Below, in pieces: positions 43,997 through 53,463 of a stretch of DNA of 64,000 nt. The stretch is from Trebonia sp963822615 (lineage in GTDB: Bacteria > Actinomycetota > Actinomycetes > Streptosporangiales > Streptosporangiaceae): positions 310,001 to 374,000 of the forward strand of contig CAWGIM010000021.1 of assembly GCA_963822615.1 (NCBI GenBank), read 5' to 3'. The notes under the pieces are model-generated. The model had not been told where the DNA came from. It was given only the letters and a program-made list of their open reading frames with translations, and made no database searches. Numbering within the stretch: position 1 is the stretch's first letter; every line of letters begins with the position of its first letter. Position numbers and translations under genes: made by a program.

Positions 43997-46157
43997 TCAG
44001 GCGGTGGTGGACGCCGCCAGCGGTGAGTTCTCGGGGGTGGCGCCGAGCGCCGCCAGCATCGCCAGCGTGACCTCTTCCGGCAGCGCCTGCTCACACCAGA
44101 CGACCTTGCCCGCCAGGGTGCGCCGGGCGCCCCAGCGGCCGGCCAGCTGGGAGACCACGTGCAGCCCGCGGCCGTTCTCGGCGTCCTTGTCGACCTGCAG
44201 CACCCGGGGCAGCGCGGGGGAGGAGTCGTGTACCTCGCAGACCAGGGTGTCCGGCTCGAGGACCAGCCGGAGCATGATCTCGCCGCTGCTGGCGTACCTG
44301 ATCGCGTTGGTGACCAGCTCGGAGACCAGCAGCTCGCTGGCGTCGATCAGGTCCTCAAGGCCCCAGCGCTTGAGCGGGTCGCGGATGAACGCGCGGGCTT
44401 CCCGCACCGCCTCGAGCTTGGGGGCGAGCTGCAGGCAGATCCGGTGGTCCTCGGGGATGCGCCGCAGCTTGGCGATGAGCACCGCGATGTCGTCGCGCTT
44501 GGCGTCCGCGTAGACCCCGTCGAGCGACAGCTTGCACAGGTCTTCCAGGTCCCGCTCGGGCGCGCCCTCACCGAACGCGGCCTGCAGCCGGCTGAGGCCG
44601 TCGGAGATGTCCCGGTCGCGCGACTCGACCAGGCCGTCGGTGTAGAGCACGAACAGCGACCCGTCCTCGACCCCGATGACCTTGGTCTCGATCCCGCCCT
44701 CGCCCACGCCGAGCGGCGGTGACGGGTTGACCTCGAGGTACTCGTTGCGCCCGTCCGGGTGGACCAGCAGCGGCGGCAGGTGGCCCGGCCACCGCGAGCT
44801 CGATCTCCCCGGTGACGCCGTCATAGACCGCGTAGGCGCAGGTGGCGAAGTGCGGCTCGCGCTCGCCGAGGGTCCGCATGAGCTCGTCGAGCTGCTGCAG
44901 CGACTCCGCGGGCGGCAGCTCGAGCATGGCCAGGGTCTGGATGGCGGTGCGCAGCCGCCCCATGGTGACCGCGGCCCGCACCCCGTGCCCGGCCACGTCG
45001 CCCACCACCAGGGCGACCCGCGCGCCGGGCAGCCGGATCGACTCGTACCAGTCGCCGCCCACCTCGACCAGCTCGCTGCCCGGCAGGTAGCGGTGCTTGA
45101 CCTCGACCGAGGAGGGGTAGGTGAGCCCGGTCGGCAGCATCGCCCGCTGCAGCGTGAGCGCGGTCGCGTGCTCCCGGTTGTACCGGGTGGCATGGTTGAA
45201 GAACACCGCCGACCGGGCGGCGAACTCCATGCCGATCTCCATGTCGTAGCGGTCGAACCGGCGGGTGCCCGACTCCCGGAAGCAGCAGAAGAGGCCGAGC
45301 ACCTTGCCCCGGTAGATGGCCGGCAGGACCAGCATCGAGGTGTCGGTGAGCAGCCCGCTGACCGGATTGCGGCGCCAGGACTTGGCCAGCTTCCTGGCCG
45401 AGTCGGCGGTCAGGAAGTGCTCGAGGACCGGCTGCCCGGTCTCCAGGCAGCGGGTGTAGGGGGAGGCGGGCGGGAAGCGCAGCACCTCGCCGACCGGGAA
45501 CGCCGAGTTCCAGGCCGGGTTCTCCTCGTCGTGCCGCAGGTGCAGGCGGCGCAGCGGCACGTTGGCGTCGGGACTGTGCGAGGGCACCTCGTTCTCGCCG
45601 ATGAGCGTTTCCAGCACCAGTACCTCGGCGGCGGTGCAGAACGCGGGGACCAGTTGCGCGGTCATCTTCTTGGCGAGGTCGCTGAAGTCGAGGGTGTCCT
45701 CCTCGACCGGGCTGCCGGTGTCCCGCAGCAGGATGTCGCGCATGGTGGCGGGGTCGATGAACCGCTCGGCCGAGGGCACCGGGATCTGCATTATCACGAA
45801 GGCGGCGACGTCGCTGGTGCCGGTCTGCATCGGCTTGGCGGTGACCACCGCGTCCGCGCTCTGGCCACCGGAAAGGGCGATGTTGAGCACCGCGTTGCCC
45901 TCGCGCTCCGACTTCACCGCGTCGAGCAGCATGGCGATGGCGAGGCCGGTACTCTTATCGGACGGGTTAGCGGTGATGTCGCCTAGGTGAACTCCGAGAA
46001 GATCGTCCGTCGAGCGTGCGAGAATCTTAGGCGCGGTCCGGTCATGCTGGACAATGCGACCGCCGCGGTCGATGCCCAGGATGAGGGTCCGCACCGACGT
46101 GTTCGATTCCACGCTAGCCGGCGGTGCCTTTCGGCTGACCTTCTTGCCGGATGCCAC
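43997..46157 (-). CDS. PAS-GAF-SpoIIE phosphatase with ATPase domain, frame broken near 44786
   Basis: Regulator of a partner-switching pathway: the PP2C (SpoIIE/RsbU) domain dephosphorylates an anti-anti-sigma factor and the HATPase domain acts like an RsbW/SpoIIAB kinase. From GTG 46157 (CAGGAG upstream): a PAS-like domain (about 25-130), a GAF domain (about 170-330), then PP2C with LPGSELVEVGGDWYESIRLP and ALVVGDVAGHGVRAAVTMGR. The frame stops making sense after GEIELAVAG. GHLPPLLVHPDGRNEYLEVN, LFVLYTDGLVESRDRD, DDIAVLIAKL and the HATPase (DASELLVSELVTNAIRYAS, DAENGRGLHVVSQLAG) are in another frame, open to 43997. One extra base in the CCCGG run at 44783-44788 explains it. Corrected length about 720 residues. 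Confidence 0.88.
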
Positions 46158-46346
46158 GGGCGACTCCTGAAAAGTTTGTGCACGGCGCGCTCTCGCTCAT
46201 TATGGGCCAACCGGCGGCCGAACCAAGAGCGCTTCCGATTCTTCCCCTTAGCGCCGGTATGTACCAATATGCCACAGCTTGCCGGTTACGGCAGTCGCTT
46301 CCAGAGGCGCAAGGCATCAGCGCAGCACTATTTTTTCACGAGAAAG

Positions 46347-47249
46347 TTACTGGGTCAGGGTCGTGTTACTTGCCGACGCTGGGATCACCACGCCGGTACT
46401 GTTCACGGTCGGGTTGCCGAGTACCAGCCCCGCGGGCAGCTTGGGGATGTCGATGACCTGGGGCTGGATCGTGCCCGCGCCGCCGAGCAGCGAGGCGATG
46501 CCGCTCAGGCTGCCGAACTTGATCGTGAGCTGGTTGGCGGCCGTCTTGGTGACGGTGGCGTCCACGCTGCCGACGCCGAAGTCGGCCTTGACGACGTTGG
46601 GGCCCGCCGCGGGGTCGGCGCTGAAGGTGATCACGCTCAGGCCCGGCAGCCCGATCGTCGTCCCCAGGTAGCTGCCGAGCGCCTGGTAGCCGATCGTGGC
46701 CTGCCCGGTGATATGGTCCACCGTCGCGCCGCTGAACGACGAGTTGAGGTGCACGCCGGTCGCCTTGGCGGTGAAGCTGACCGGCAGCTTGCCGCCGGTC
46801 GTGGTCACGTTGTCCGCCTTGATGTCGACCGCCTGCAGGTTGTGCCGCAGGATCTGGGTGAGGAACGGCCAGCCCTCGATGCTGACCGACGGCTTGGTGC
46901 TCATCCCGGCCGAGGCCTGGATCTTCTCGGCGACCCGGTTCTGGGCGTAGGACTTGGCGAGCTGGTCCCCGATGCCGAGGATGACCAGGAGGATGACCAC
47001 CGTGATGAGCAGCCAGCGGAGCGGGTGCCTGCGCCGCCGCCTGCGCGGCGGCCGGCCGGGCGCCTGCTGCCCGTAGCCGCCCTGCCCGTAGCCGCCCTGC
47101 CCGTAACCGCCGTCGTAGCCGCGGTCGGCGTCGGGGCCGTAACCGGGCTGGCGGAAGCTGCCCTGGCCGGGCTGCCCGCTGGCGGGCGGCTGAGCGGGCC
47201 AGCCGCCCTGACCCGGGCGGCCCTCTGCTCGTGGCTGGTAATCGCTCAC
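46347..47249 (-). CDS. DUF2993 (LmeA-like) membrane protein 1
   Basis: 300 residues: a Gly/Pro/Gln/Tyr-rich cytoplasmic tail with YGQGG repeats, an Arg cluster, one membrane helix (LRWLLITVVILLVILGIGDQ, about 78-97) and an outer DUF2993 domain (KIQASAGMSTKPSVSIEGWP, FLTQILRHNLQAVDIKADNV, ending VVIPASASNTTLTQ). The mycobacterial member LmeA binds phospholipid and supports lipomannan growth, so a lipid-binding role outside the membrane is likely. It is paralogous to the next gene upstream, 118 bases away, and probably shares its transcript. Confidence 0.85.
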   Translation of the reverse strand: MSDYQPRAEGRPGQGGWPAQPPASGQPGQGSFRQPGYGPDADRGYDGGYGQGGYGQGGYGQQAPGRPPRRRRRRHPLRWLLITVVILLVILGIGDQLAKSYAQNRVAEKIQASAGMSTKPSVSIEGWPFLTQILRHNLQAVDIKADNVTTTGGKLPVSFTAKATGVHLNSSFSGATVDHITGQATIGYQALGSYLGTTIGLPGLSVITFSADPAAGPNVVKADFGVGSVDATVTKTAANQLTIKFGSLSGIASLLGGAGTIQPQVIDIPKLPAGLVLGNPTVNSTGVVIPASASNTTLTQ

Positions 47250-47367
47250 GTGGGGTCCCCTCGGTGCTCAGACTCGATGCTGGCTGTTCATCCTCGTTTA
47301 TACCTGCACCGGTCCAGGGCTTACCCCGCATCTTCCCGGGGCGGGCAGGCCGCCCGCCCCGGAAGGG

Positions 47368-48624
47368 CTACTGGCTAAGCACCGCGTTGGACGCGGCGGC
47401 GGAGACGGTCAGCCCCTGCGAGTTGAGGGTCAGGTGGGTGATCCGCAGGCTGGCCGGGACGCCCTTGGGCAGGTTGAAGGAGAACGAGCTGGCCGAGCCG
47501 AGGATCGAGCCGAGCGAGCCGAGCGCGCCGCCGTTGTCGAGCAGCTTGATGCTGATGGTCTGCGGCCCGGTCTGGGTGATCTGCAGCTCCTCGGTATCGG
47601 AGGCGATGCCGCCCAGGCCGGCGGTGATCTTGATCTTGTCCGCCCCGTCCTGGGTGGCGGTCACCCCGGTGGTGTCGCCGATGCCGGCCCCGCCCAGGAT
47701 CGAGCCGAAGGAGATGAACGCGGTCGCGTCCAGGTGGTCCACCCGGGCGGTGGCGTTGGACGAGAGCGAGCTGACGTGCAAGCCGTCGATGGTGGCGTGC
47801 ACGGTGGAGATCGTCACCGGCCCGGCGGGCACGTTGCTGGCCGAGATGTCGACCTTGTTGAAGTCCTTGCTCAGCAGCTGGTTGAGGAAGGGGAAGCCCT
47901 CGATGTCGACCGACGGCTTCACCGGCAGGCCCTGGGAGACCATCTGGTCGGCGAACTCGTTCTCGGCTACCGCGTTGGCCACCCGGTCGACGATGACCAG
48001 CAAGATCAGCAGCACCAGGACGACGAAGCCGGCGATCACCGAGCGCCGCATCCGGCGCCGCCGCGGCCGGCCCCGGCGGCCGCGCGGCTCGGTTCCCGGC
48101 GGCTGGGCCGGCGGCTGTGCCTGCCCGGCGTAAGGGGCCTGCCCGGCGTAGGGGGCCTGCCCTGGTGCCTGGCCCGGCCCGCCGTACTGCTGCCCCTGCC
48201 CGGCGTACTGCCCCTGCTGCCACTGGCCCGGCTGCGGCTCGGGCGTCCACTGCCTGGTCGCCTCGTACTGCTGCCCCGGCTGCTGCCAGCCGCCCTGGCC
48301 GGCTGACTGCCCGCCCGGCTGATAGGCGGGCGTCGCCGGGTCGGCGATGGTCCGGTCCGGGATCCGGTCCTGCACGGTCCGCTCGGGGGCCCGCCCCGGC
48401 GGCTGCTGCCCGCCGCCCGCTGGCGTCCGGGGCGTGCCCGCCCCGCCGCCCGGCGGCGGCGGGGGCGGAGGCGGCGGCTGGAACGCGCGGACCGGCCGGG
48501 TGGCGTCCTGCGGCGGCTCCGGCTTGGCGGCCGGCACCGCTACCGTGGGCGGTGCCTGACGGTCTTGCTGATCCCGCGCCGGGCGCGCAGGGGGCTGGGC
48601 GGGCTGGGTGTCGTCGGTGCTCAT
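47368..48624 (-). CDS. DUF2993 (LmeA-like) membrane protein 2
   Basis: 418 residues with the same plan as its downstream neighbour: a longer Pro/Gln/Gly-rich tail (about 1-185, with PPPPPPPPGGG and repeated PYAGQA), an Arg-rich stretch, one membrane helix (SVIAGFVVLVLLILLVIVDR, about 193-212), and an outer DUF2993 domain (VSQGLPVKPSVDIEGFPFLN, QLLSKDFNKVDISASNVPAG, ending LTVSAAASNAVLSQ). The shared segment PSVxIEGxPFL and the like ends show the two arose by duplication. Its start faces the FHA-ABC transporter gene across a 245-base divergent promoter region. Confidence 0.85.
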   Translation of the reverse strand: MSTDDTQPAQPPARPARDQQDRQAPPTVAVPAAKPEPPQDATRPVRAFQPPPPPPPPPGGGAGTPRTPAGGGQQPPGRAPERTVQDRIPDRTIADPATPAYQPGGQSAGQGGWQQPGQQYEATRQWTPEPQPGQWQQGQYAGQGQQYGGPGQAPGQAPYAGQAPYAGQAQPPAQPPGTEPRGRRGRPRRRRMRRSVIAGFVVLVLLILLVIVDRVANAVAENEFADQMVSQGLPVKPSVDIEGFPFLNQLLSKDFNKVDISASNVPAGPVTISTVHATIDGLHVSSLSSNATARVDHLDATAFISFGSILGGAGIGDTTGVTATQDGADKIKITAGLGGIASDTEELQITQTGPQTISIKLLDNGGALGSLGSILGSASSFSFNLPKGVPASLRITHLTLNSQGLTVSAAASNAVLSQ

Positions 48625-48869
48625 GGTCAGGCCCCCGTGTCTCGCCGGCCGAATTCCTGTATCGACCGATATCGACGCTTCCGTGAAAACGTCTCGTCGT
48701 AGTTATAGTTCACCAGATTCCGGATTTCACTCGCGAGCCCTAGACTCAGGGCAAGCGGCGTCGCTGCTGACGGGGTAGCGTCCGGAGTTGTGGATAACTG
48801 GACGCTAACAGGTGCGCGACGGAAAGATGAAGCCGTCGACTAGGCGGAGTGAGCGGGAGGAATTCGGCG

Positions 48870-51413
48870 GTGGGGAATCAAGTGGCGCATAGTTCGCATG
48901 CCGCACCTCCGCTGCTGGTACGCACGGTGCGGAACACGCACCGGCTGAACAGCGGGCAGGAGTACCGCGTCGGGCGGGACGAGGCGGCGGACATCCCGCT
49001 GATCGACGCGCGGGTTTCGTGGGAGCATGCGGTGCTGCGGGCGGAAGGCCCGGTGTGGGTGCTTGAGGACCGCGGCAGCCGCAACGGCACGTTCGTGGGC
49101 AGCGAGCGGATCAACCGGCTCGAGATCACCGGCAACTACGTAGTGCACTTCGGGCACCCGGAAGACGGGCCGGTGCTCCGCTTCGAGCTGCAGCAGCCCG
49201 AGCCCTTCCCCGACTTCGGGCGCCCCGGCGGGGCCGGCCAGCAGGGAGTCGGCCAGCCGGGCGGTTACGGCCAGCCCGGCGGTTACGGGCAGCCGGGCGG
49301 CGGTTACGGCCAGCCGGGCGGCTTCGGGCCGCCGGGCGGCGGGGAGTCCGCGTCGGGCGACACCACCTTCCTGCCGGGCGTGCTCCGCGAGCCCACCTCC
49401 AAGGTGCGCATCCAGTCCAAGGTCATGAAGATCGGGCGCCGCCCGGACAACGACATCGTTGTCTCCGACCTCGGCGTGTCCAAGCAGCACGCCGAGCTGC
49501 GGGTGACCCCGACCGGCCGCTACCAGATCATCGACCTGGGCAGCCACAACGGCACGTTCGTCAACGGCACCAAGATCAACCAGGCCGAGCTCAACGAGAA
49601 CGACATCATCGCGATCGGTCACGCCACCTTCCGGCTGACCAGTGGCGAGCTGATCGAGTACATCGACGACGGGCGCGCCACCTTCGAGGCGCACGACCTG
49701 CGGGTCGTGGTGGGCGACGGCGGCAAGCAGAAGGTGCTGCTCGACGGGATCACCTTCCCGCTTGAGTCGCGGTCGATGATGGCGGTCATCGGCCCGGCCG
49801 GCGCGGGCAAGTCCACCCTGCTCAACGCGCTGACCGGGAAGCGCCCGGCCAATACCGGCAGCGTCTTCTACGACTTCCGTGACCTCTACGAGAACTACGA
49901 CGAGCTGCGCCAGCGCATCGGCCTGGTGCCGCAGGAGTCGGTCACCCACGACCAGCTCACCGCCAAGACCGCGCTCGGTTACCAGGCCGAGCTGCGCTTC
50001 CCGTCGGACACCGGCGAGGCCGAGCGCAGCCAGCGGGTGGGCGAGGTGCTCGACGAGCTGTCGATGACCAAGCACGCGGAGACCCGCATCGACCGGCTCT
50101 CCGGCGGCCAGAAGAAGCGCGTCAACATCGGCATGGAGCTGCTCACCCGGCCGACCCTGCTGTTCCTTGACGAGCCCACCTCGCCGCTCGACCCGCACCT
50201 CAAGCGGGACATGTTCACCCAGATGCGCAAGATGGCCGACAAGACGGCCGAAAAAGGCCAGTCGGTCATCGTCATCACCCACGACGTCGAGTCGAAGCTG
50301 ATCGACCAGTGCGACCGGCTCATCGTGCTGCAGCCGGGCGGCAAGATGGCCTACTTCGGCCCGCCCGGCGACGGGCTGAAGTATTTCAGCGCGAGCGACT
50401 GGGCCGACGTGTTCCAGCGGTTCGCCGACGAGCCCGAGCGTGACTTCGCGGTCGAGTTCCGCAAGTCGCCGGAGTTCGTGAAGTACGTGGCGACCCCGAT
50501 CTCGGTGCGCCAGCAGCGGCTCGACGCCGGCCGGCCGGAGGGCGAGGAGGCCGCCCGCCCCAAGCAGCGCAGCAGCTTCAACCAGGTCTTCACCATGGCC
50601 CGCCGGTACCGCCGGGTCATGCAGGCCGACCGGGTCTTCATCGCCACCACCATCTTGATGCCGATCCTGCTTGGCGCCCTGGTCCGGGCCACCCCGAACC
50701 ACTTCGGCCTGATCCAGTCGACCCCGGTGCCCGGCCTGAACGTCGCCGCCATCCAGATGCTGATGATCCTGGTGATGTCCTCGGTGCTGTCCGGCACGGC
50801 GCTGTCGATCCGCGAGTTCATCAAGGAACGAGATATCTACGAGCGAGAACGGATGGCGGGCCTGTCGGCCACCGCCTACCTGTTCTCCAAGGTCATCGTG
50901 CTCAGCCTGATCGCGGTGATGCAGTCGGCGCTGATCACCCTGGTCGGTTTGGCCGGGGTGAAGGCCCCGTCGCAGGGCGTGGTGATACCGGGCACGGCGC
51001 TGATCGAGATCTTCGTATCGCTGGCGGTGCTGGCGGTGGTGTCGATGCTCATCGGCCTGGCCATCTCCACCCTGGTCACCAAGGGCGACCAGACGATGCC
51101 GATCCTGGTCGGCGTCACCATGATCCAGGTCGCGCTGTCGGGCGGCCTGTTCCCGCTGGCGGGCACCCTCGGTGACATAGCGATGATTGCCCCCGCGCGC
51201 TGGGGCCTGGGCGCGGTAGCCTCCACCATCAACCTGAACGCGATCCAGTCCACCGTGAGCCAGGGACCCAACGGCCAGAAACCGGACGCGCTGTGGACCC
51301 ACGACGCCAAGCACTGGCTGATCGGCATCGGGGCGATGCTCCTCATCGGCGCCATCTGGATGGTGATCGCGCGGATCAGGCTGTCCACCATCGGCCCGCG
51401 CAAGCGGAAGTAA
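48870..51413 (+). CDS. FHA-domain ABC transporter (Rv1747-like)
   Basis: Single-chain exporter half of 847 residues: FHA domain 1 (about 20-100: YRVGRDEAADIPL, VSWEHAVL, RGSRNGTFVG), a YGQPGG-repeat linker, FHA domain 2 (about 184-265: IGRRPDNDIVV, SKQHAELR, GSHNGTFVNG), an ABCG-type ATPase (Walker A GPAGAGKST about 308-316, RLSGGQKKRVNIGMELL, FLDEPTSPLDP) and six membrane segments. FHA domains bind phosphothreonine, so a Ser/Thr kinase should control it, as PknF does for mycobacterial Rv1747, which exports cell-envelope lipid. No kinase gene is in the window. GTG 48870 has GGGAGGA 9 bases upstream; the frame also has GTG 48849. EPTSPLDP replaces the common EPTSGLDP. Confidence 0.92.
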   Translation: MGNQVAHSSHAAPPLLVRTVRNTHRLNSGQEYRVGRDEAADIPLIDARVSWEHAVLRAEGPVWVLEDRGSRNGTFVGSERINRLEITGNYVVHFGHPEDGPVLRFELQQPEPFPDFGRPGGAGQQGVGQPGGYGQPGGYGQPGGGYGQPGGFGPPGGGESASGDTTFLPGVLREPTSKVRIQSKVMKIGRRPDNDIVVSDLGVSKQHAELRVTPTGRYQIIDLGSHNGTFVNGTKINQAELNENDIIAIGHATFRLTSGELIEYIDDGRATFEAHDLRVVVGDGGKQKVLLDGITFPLESRSMMAVIGPAGAGKSTLLNALTGKRPANTGSVFYDFRDLYENYDELRQRIGLVPQESVTHDQLTAKTALGYQAELRFPSDTGEAERSQRVGEVLDELSMTKHAETRIDRLSGGQKKRVNIGMELLTRPTLLFLDEPTSPLDPHLKRDMFTQMRKMADKTAEKGQSVIVITHDVESKLIDQCDRLIVLQPGGKMAYFGPPGDGLKYFSASDWADVFQRFADEPERDFAVEFRKSPEFVKYVATPISVRQQRLDAGRPEGEEAARPKQRSSFNQVFTMARRYRRVMQADRVFIATTILMPILLGALVRATPNHFGLIQSTPVPGLNVAAIQMLMILVMSSVLSGTALSIREFIKERDIYERERMAGLSATAYLFSKVIVLSLIAVMQSALITLVGLAGVKAPSQGVVIPGTALIEIFVSLAVLAVVSMLIGLAISTLVTKGDQTMPILVGVTMIQVALSGGLFPLAGTLGDIAMIAPARWGLGAVASTINLNAIQSTVSQGPNGQKPDALWTHDAKHWLIGIGAMLLIGAIWMVIARIRLSTIGPRKRK

Positions 51414-51424
51414 TCGCGGTCAAT

Positions 51425-51430
51425 TAACCT
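51425..51430 (+). promoter_or_regulatory. -10 box (TAACCT) for the M19 dipeptidase operon
   Basis: TAACCT is 6 bases before the ATG at 51437, with no ribosome site: leaderless, and marks the start of a plus-strand operon separate from the transporter gene. Confidence 0.5.
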
Positions 51431-51436
51431 GGGTCG

Positions 51437-52567
51437 ATGCCTAGCCGACTGCCGCTCATCGACGGACACAACGACCTGCCGTGGGAACTGCGGGAGAAGT
51501 ACGGCTCCGACGTCGACCGGGCCGGGCTGGCGGGCCGGGTGCCAGACACCCACACCGACATCCCGCGCCTGGTCGAAGGCGAGGTCAGCGGGCAGTTCTG
51601 GTCGGTCTACGTGCCGGCCTCACTGGCCGGCGACAGCGCCGTCACCGCGGTGTTCGAGCAGGTCGACCTGGTGCACCGGATGGTCGCCCGCCACCCGGAC
51701 CGGTTCCAGCTCGCCACCAGTGCCGACGAGGTAGACGCGGCCCTGGCGGCGGGCAAGATCGCGTCGCTGCTCGGCGCCGAGGGCGGGCACTGCATCAACA
51801 ACTCGCTGGGCGTGCTCCGCGCCCTGCGCGGGCTCGGTGTCCGGTACCTGACGCTGACCCACAATGACAACGTGGGCTGGGCCGACTCGGCCACCGACAA
51901 GCCGGACTGCGGCGGCCTGTCCGGCTTCGGCCGCGCGGTGGTGGCCGAGATGCAGCGCATCGGCATGCTGGTCGACCTGTCGCACGTCGCCGTCAGCACC
52001 ATGAACGACGCGCTGGACGAGGCCAGGGCGCCGGTGATCTTCTCCCACTCAAGCGCGCGGGCGCTCACCGACAACCCGCGCAACGTGCCCGACGAGGTGC
52101 TCGGCCGCCTGGCGGGCAACGGCGGGGTGTGCATGGTCACCTTCGTCCCGTTCTTCGTCTCCCAGGACTGCACCGACTGGTTCGCGGCGCTGCGGGAGTT
52201 CGCGGCCGGGCGCGGCCTCGACCCGGACAACCTGGATGACGTGTTCGGCCTGCTGCCGGAGTGGGAGAAGGACAACCCGCCCCCGGCCGCCACCCTGGCC
52301 CAGGTCGCCGACCACGTCGAGCACGTCCGCACGGTGGCGGGCATCGACCACGTTGGCATCGGCGGCGACTTCGACGGCACCCCGGTCCTCCCGCGGGGCC
52401 TGGACGACGTCAGCCGCTACCCGGCCCTGTTCGCCGAGCTGCGCCGCCGCCGCTGGTCCGAGCCGGAGCTGCGGGCACTCGCGGGCGGCAACATCCTGCG
52501 GGTGCTGCGCGACGCCGACGCGTACGCGACGGTAACCGGGCCGAAACGGGAGTCCCGCACCATGTAG
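51437..52567 (+). CDS. Membrane-dipeptidase family (M19) metallohydrolase
   Basis: Binuclear zinc TIM-barrel enzyme of 376 residues. The metal ligands are visible in order: HxD in LIDGHNDLPWEL, the bridging Glu in LLGAEGGHCINNSLG, His in LVDLSHVAVSTMNDAL and in VIFSHSSARALTDNPRNVPD, and the late Asp in HVGIGGDFDGTP. M19 enzymes cleave dipeptides, often with a D-residue, but some act on other amides. No signal peptide is present, so it is cytoplasmic. It begins a plus-strand operon (MBL hydrolase 2 bases on) of catabolic genes, which makes a role in degradation of an imported amide plausible. Confidence 0.93.
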   Translation: MPSRLPLIDGHNDLPWELREKYGSDVDRAGLAGRVPDTHTDIPRLVEGEVSGQFWSVYVPASLAGDSAVTAVFEQVDLVHRMVARHPDRFQLATSADEVDAALAAGKIASLLGAEGGHCINNSLGVLRALRGLGVRYLTLTHNDNVGWADSATDKPDCGGLSGFGRAVVAEMQRIGMLVDLSHVAVSTMNDALDEARAPVIFSHSSARALTDNPRNVPDEVLGRLAGNGGVCMVTFVPFFVSQDCTDWFAALREFAAGRGLDPDNLDDVFGLLPEWEKDNPPPAATLAQVADHVEHVRTVAGIDHVGIGGDFDGTPVLPRGLDDVSRYPALFAELRRRRWSEPELRALAGGNILRVLRDADAYATVTGPKRESRTM

Positions 52568-52569
52568 GC

Positions 52570-53451
52570 GTGATCAACATTCACCCCGACGCGTGGTTCG
52601 CGACCCCGGAGGTGGAGCCCGGTACCTGGCTGGTCGGGGAGCCGGGGCACGTCAACTGCTTCCTGGTCGAGGGCAGCGAGCGGGCGGTGCTCATCGACAC
52701 CGGGCTCGGCCTGGCGGACATCGGGGCGGCGGCCAGCGGGCTGACCGGCAAGCCGGTCCTGGTGGTGAACACGCACAGCCACAGTGACCACCGGGGCGGC
52801 AACTGGCGCTTCACCGACGTGGCCGCTCACCCGCTCGCGGCCACCCCGCTGACCGAGCCGGTCGACCAGGGCTACCTCAGCCGCTACCTCGCCGTCGCCC
52901 GCGCCCAGCAGGCTGCTTACCAGCGGATACGGGATGCCGACGACCGCTTCTTCCACCAGTTCACGGCGGCGACGCGGCTCCGCCGGCTGCCGGACGAGGC
53001 CGACCGCTGGACGGTGCCGGGCGGTCCGGCTCCCCGCCCGCTGGCCGACGGCGAGCGCATCGACCTGGGCGGCCGGGAACTCACCGTGCTGTACACCCCC
53101 GGGCACTCGCCCGACTCGCTGTGCCTGCTCGATGAGCGGGCCGGCCTGCTGTTCGCCGGGGACACGCTGATCACCGGCGATTTCTGGGCGCACACCGCGG
53201 ACACCGAGATCGAGGTCTTCGCGGCCACCCTGCGCAAGCTCGCGGACGGGCTGGCCGGCCAGCTCAGCGCCGTCTACCCGGCGCACACCCTGCGCTACCG
53301 CGCCCGCCCGGACCTGCTGACGGCGGCGGCCGACGCCTTCGCGGCGGTCATCGACGGCACCAGCACCGGCCGGCCAGGCAGCGACCTGCTGCTGCGGCCC
53401 GCCACCAGGCACGAGTTCGACCAGTTCAGCGTGCTCCGGCCGCCCGCCTAG
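52570..53451 (+). CDS. MBL-fold metallo-hydrolase
   Basis: 293-residue metallo-beta-lactamase-fold enzyme. Motifs: VNTHSHSDHRGGNW (HxHxDH-type), the loop PGHSPDSLCLLDE with the third-ligand His, LLFAGDTLITGDFW with the bridging Asp, and YPAHTLRY with the last His. The start at GTG 52570, 2 bases after the dipeptidase stop, gives MINIHPDAWFATPEVEPGTW. Substrate unknown; family includes thioesterases, lactonases and glyoxalases. Its tight position between an M19 peptidase and a regulator suggests an ester, lactone or cyclic amide intermediate in the same pathway. Confidence 0.88.
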   Translation: MINIHPDAWFATPEVEPGTWLVGEPGHVNCFLVEGSERAVLIDTGLGLADIGAAASGLTGKPVLVVNTHSHSDHRGGNWRFTDVAAHPLAATPLTEPVDQGYLSRYLAVARAQQAAYQRIRDADDRFFHQFTAATRLRRLPDEADRWTVPGGPAPRPLADGERIDLGGRELTVLYTPGHSPDSLCLLDERAGLLFAGDTLITGDFWAHTADTEIEVFAATLRKLADGLAGQLSAVYPAHTLRYRARPDLLTAAADAFAAVIDGTSTGRPGSDLLLRPATRHEFDQFSVLRPPA

Positions 53452-53454
53452 GCT
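53449..53454 (+). promoter_or_regulatory. -10-like box (TAGGCT) before the XRE-cupin gene
   Basis: TAGGCT overlaps the stop of the MBL gene and lies 9 bases before ATG 53464; the regulator may have its own leaderless promoter. Confidence 0.3.
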
Positions 53455-53463
53455 GGCCGCGAG

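Noticed and set aside
48789..48797. TGTGGATAA, an exact DnaA-box type 9-mer upstream of the FHA-ABC gene
   Set aside because: It stands alone; no cluster of boxes, dnaA, dnaN or AT-rich unwinding region is present, so no origin is claimed.
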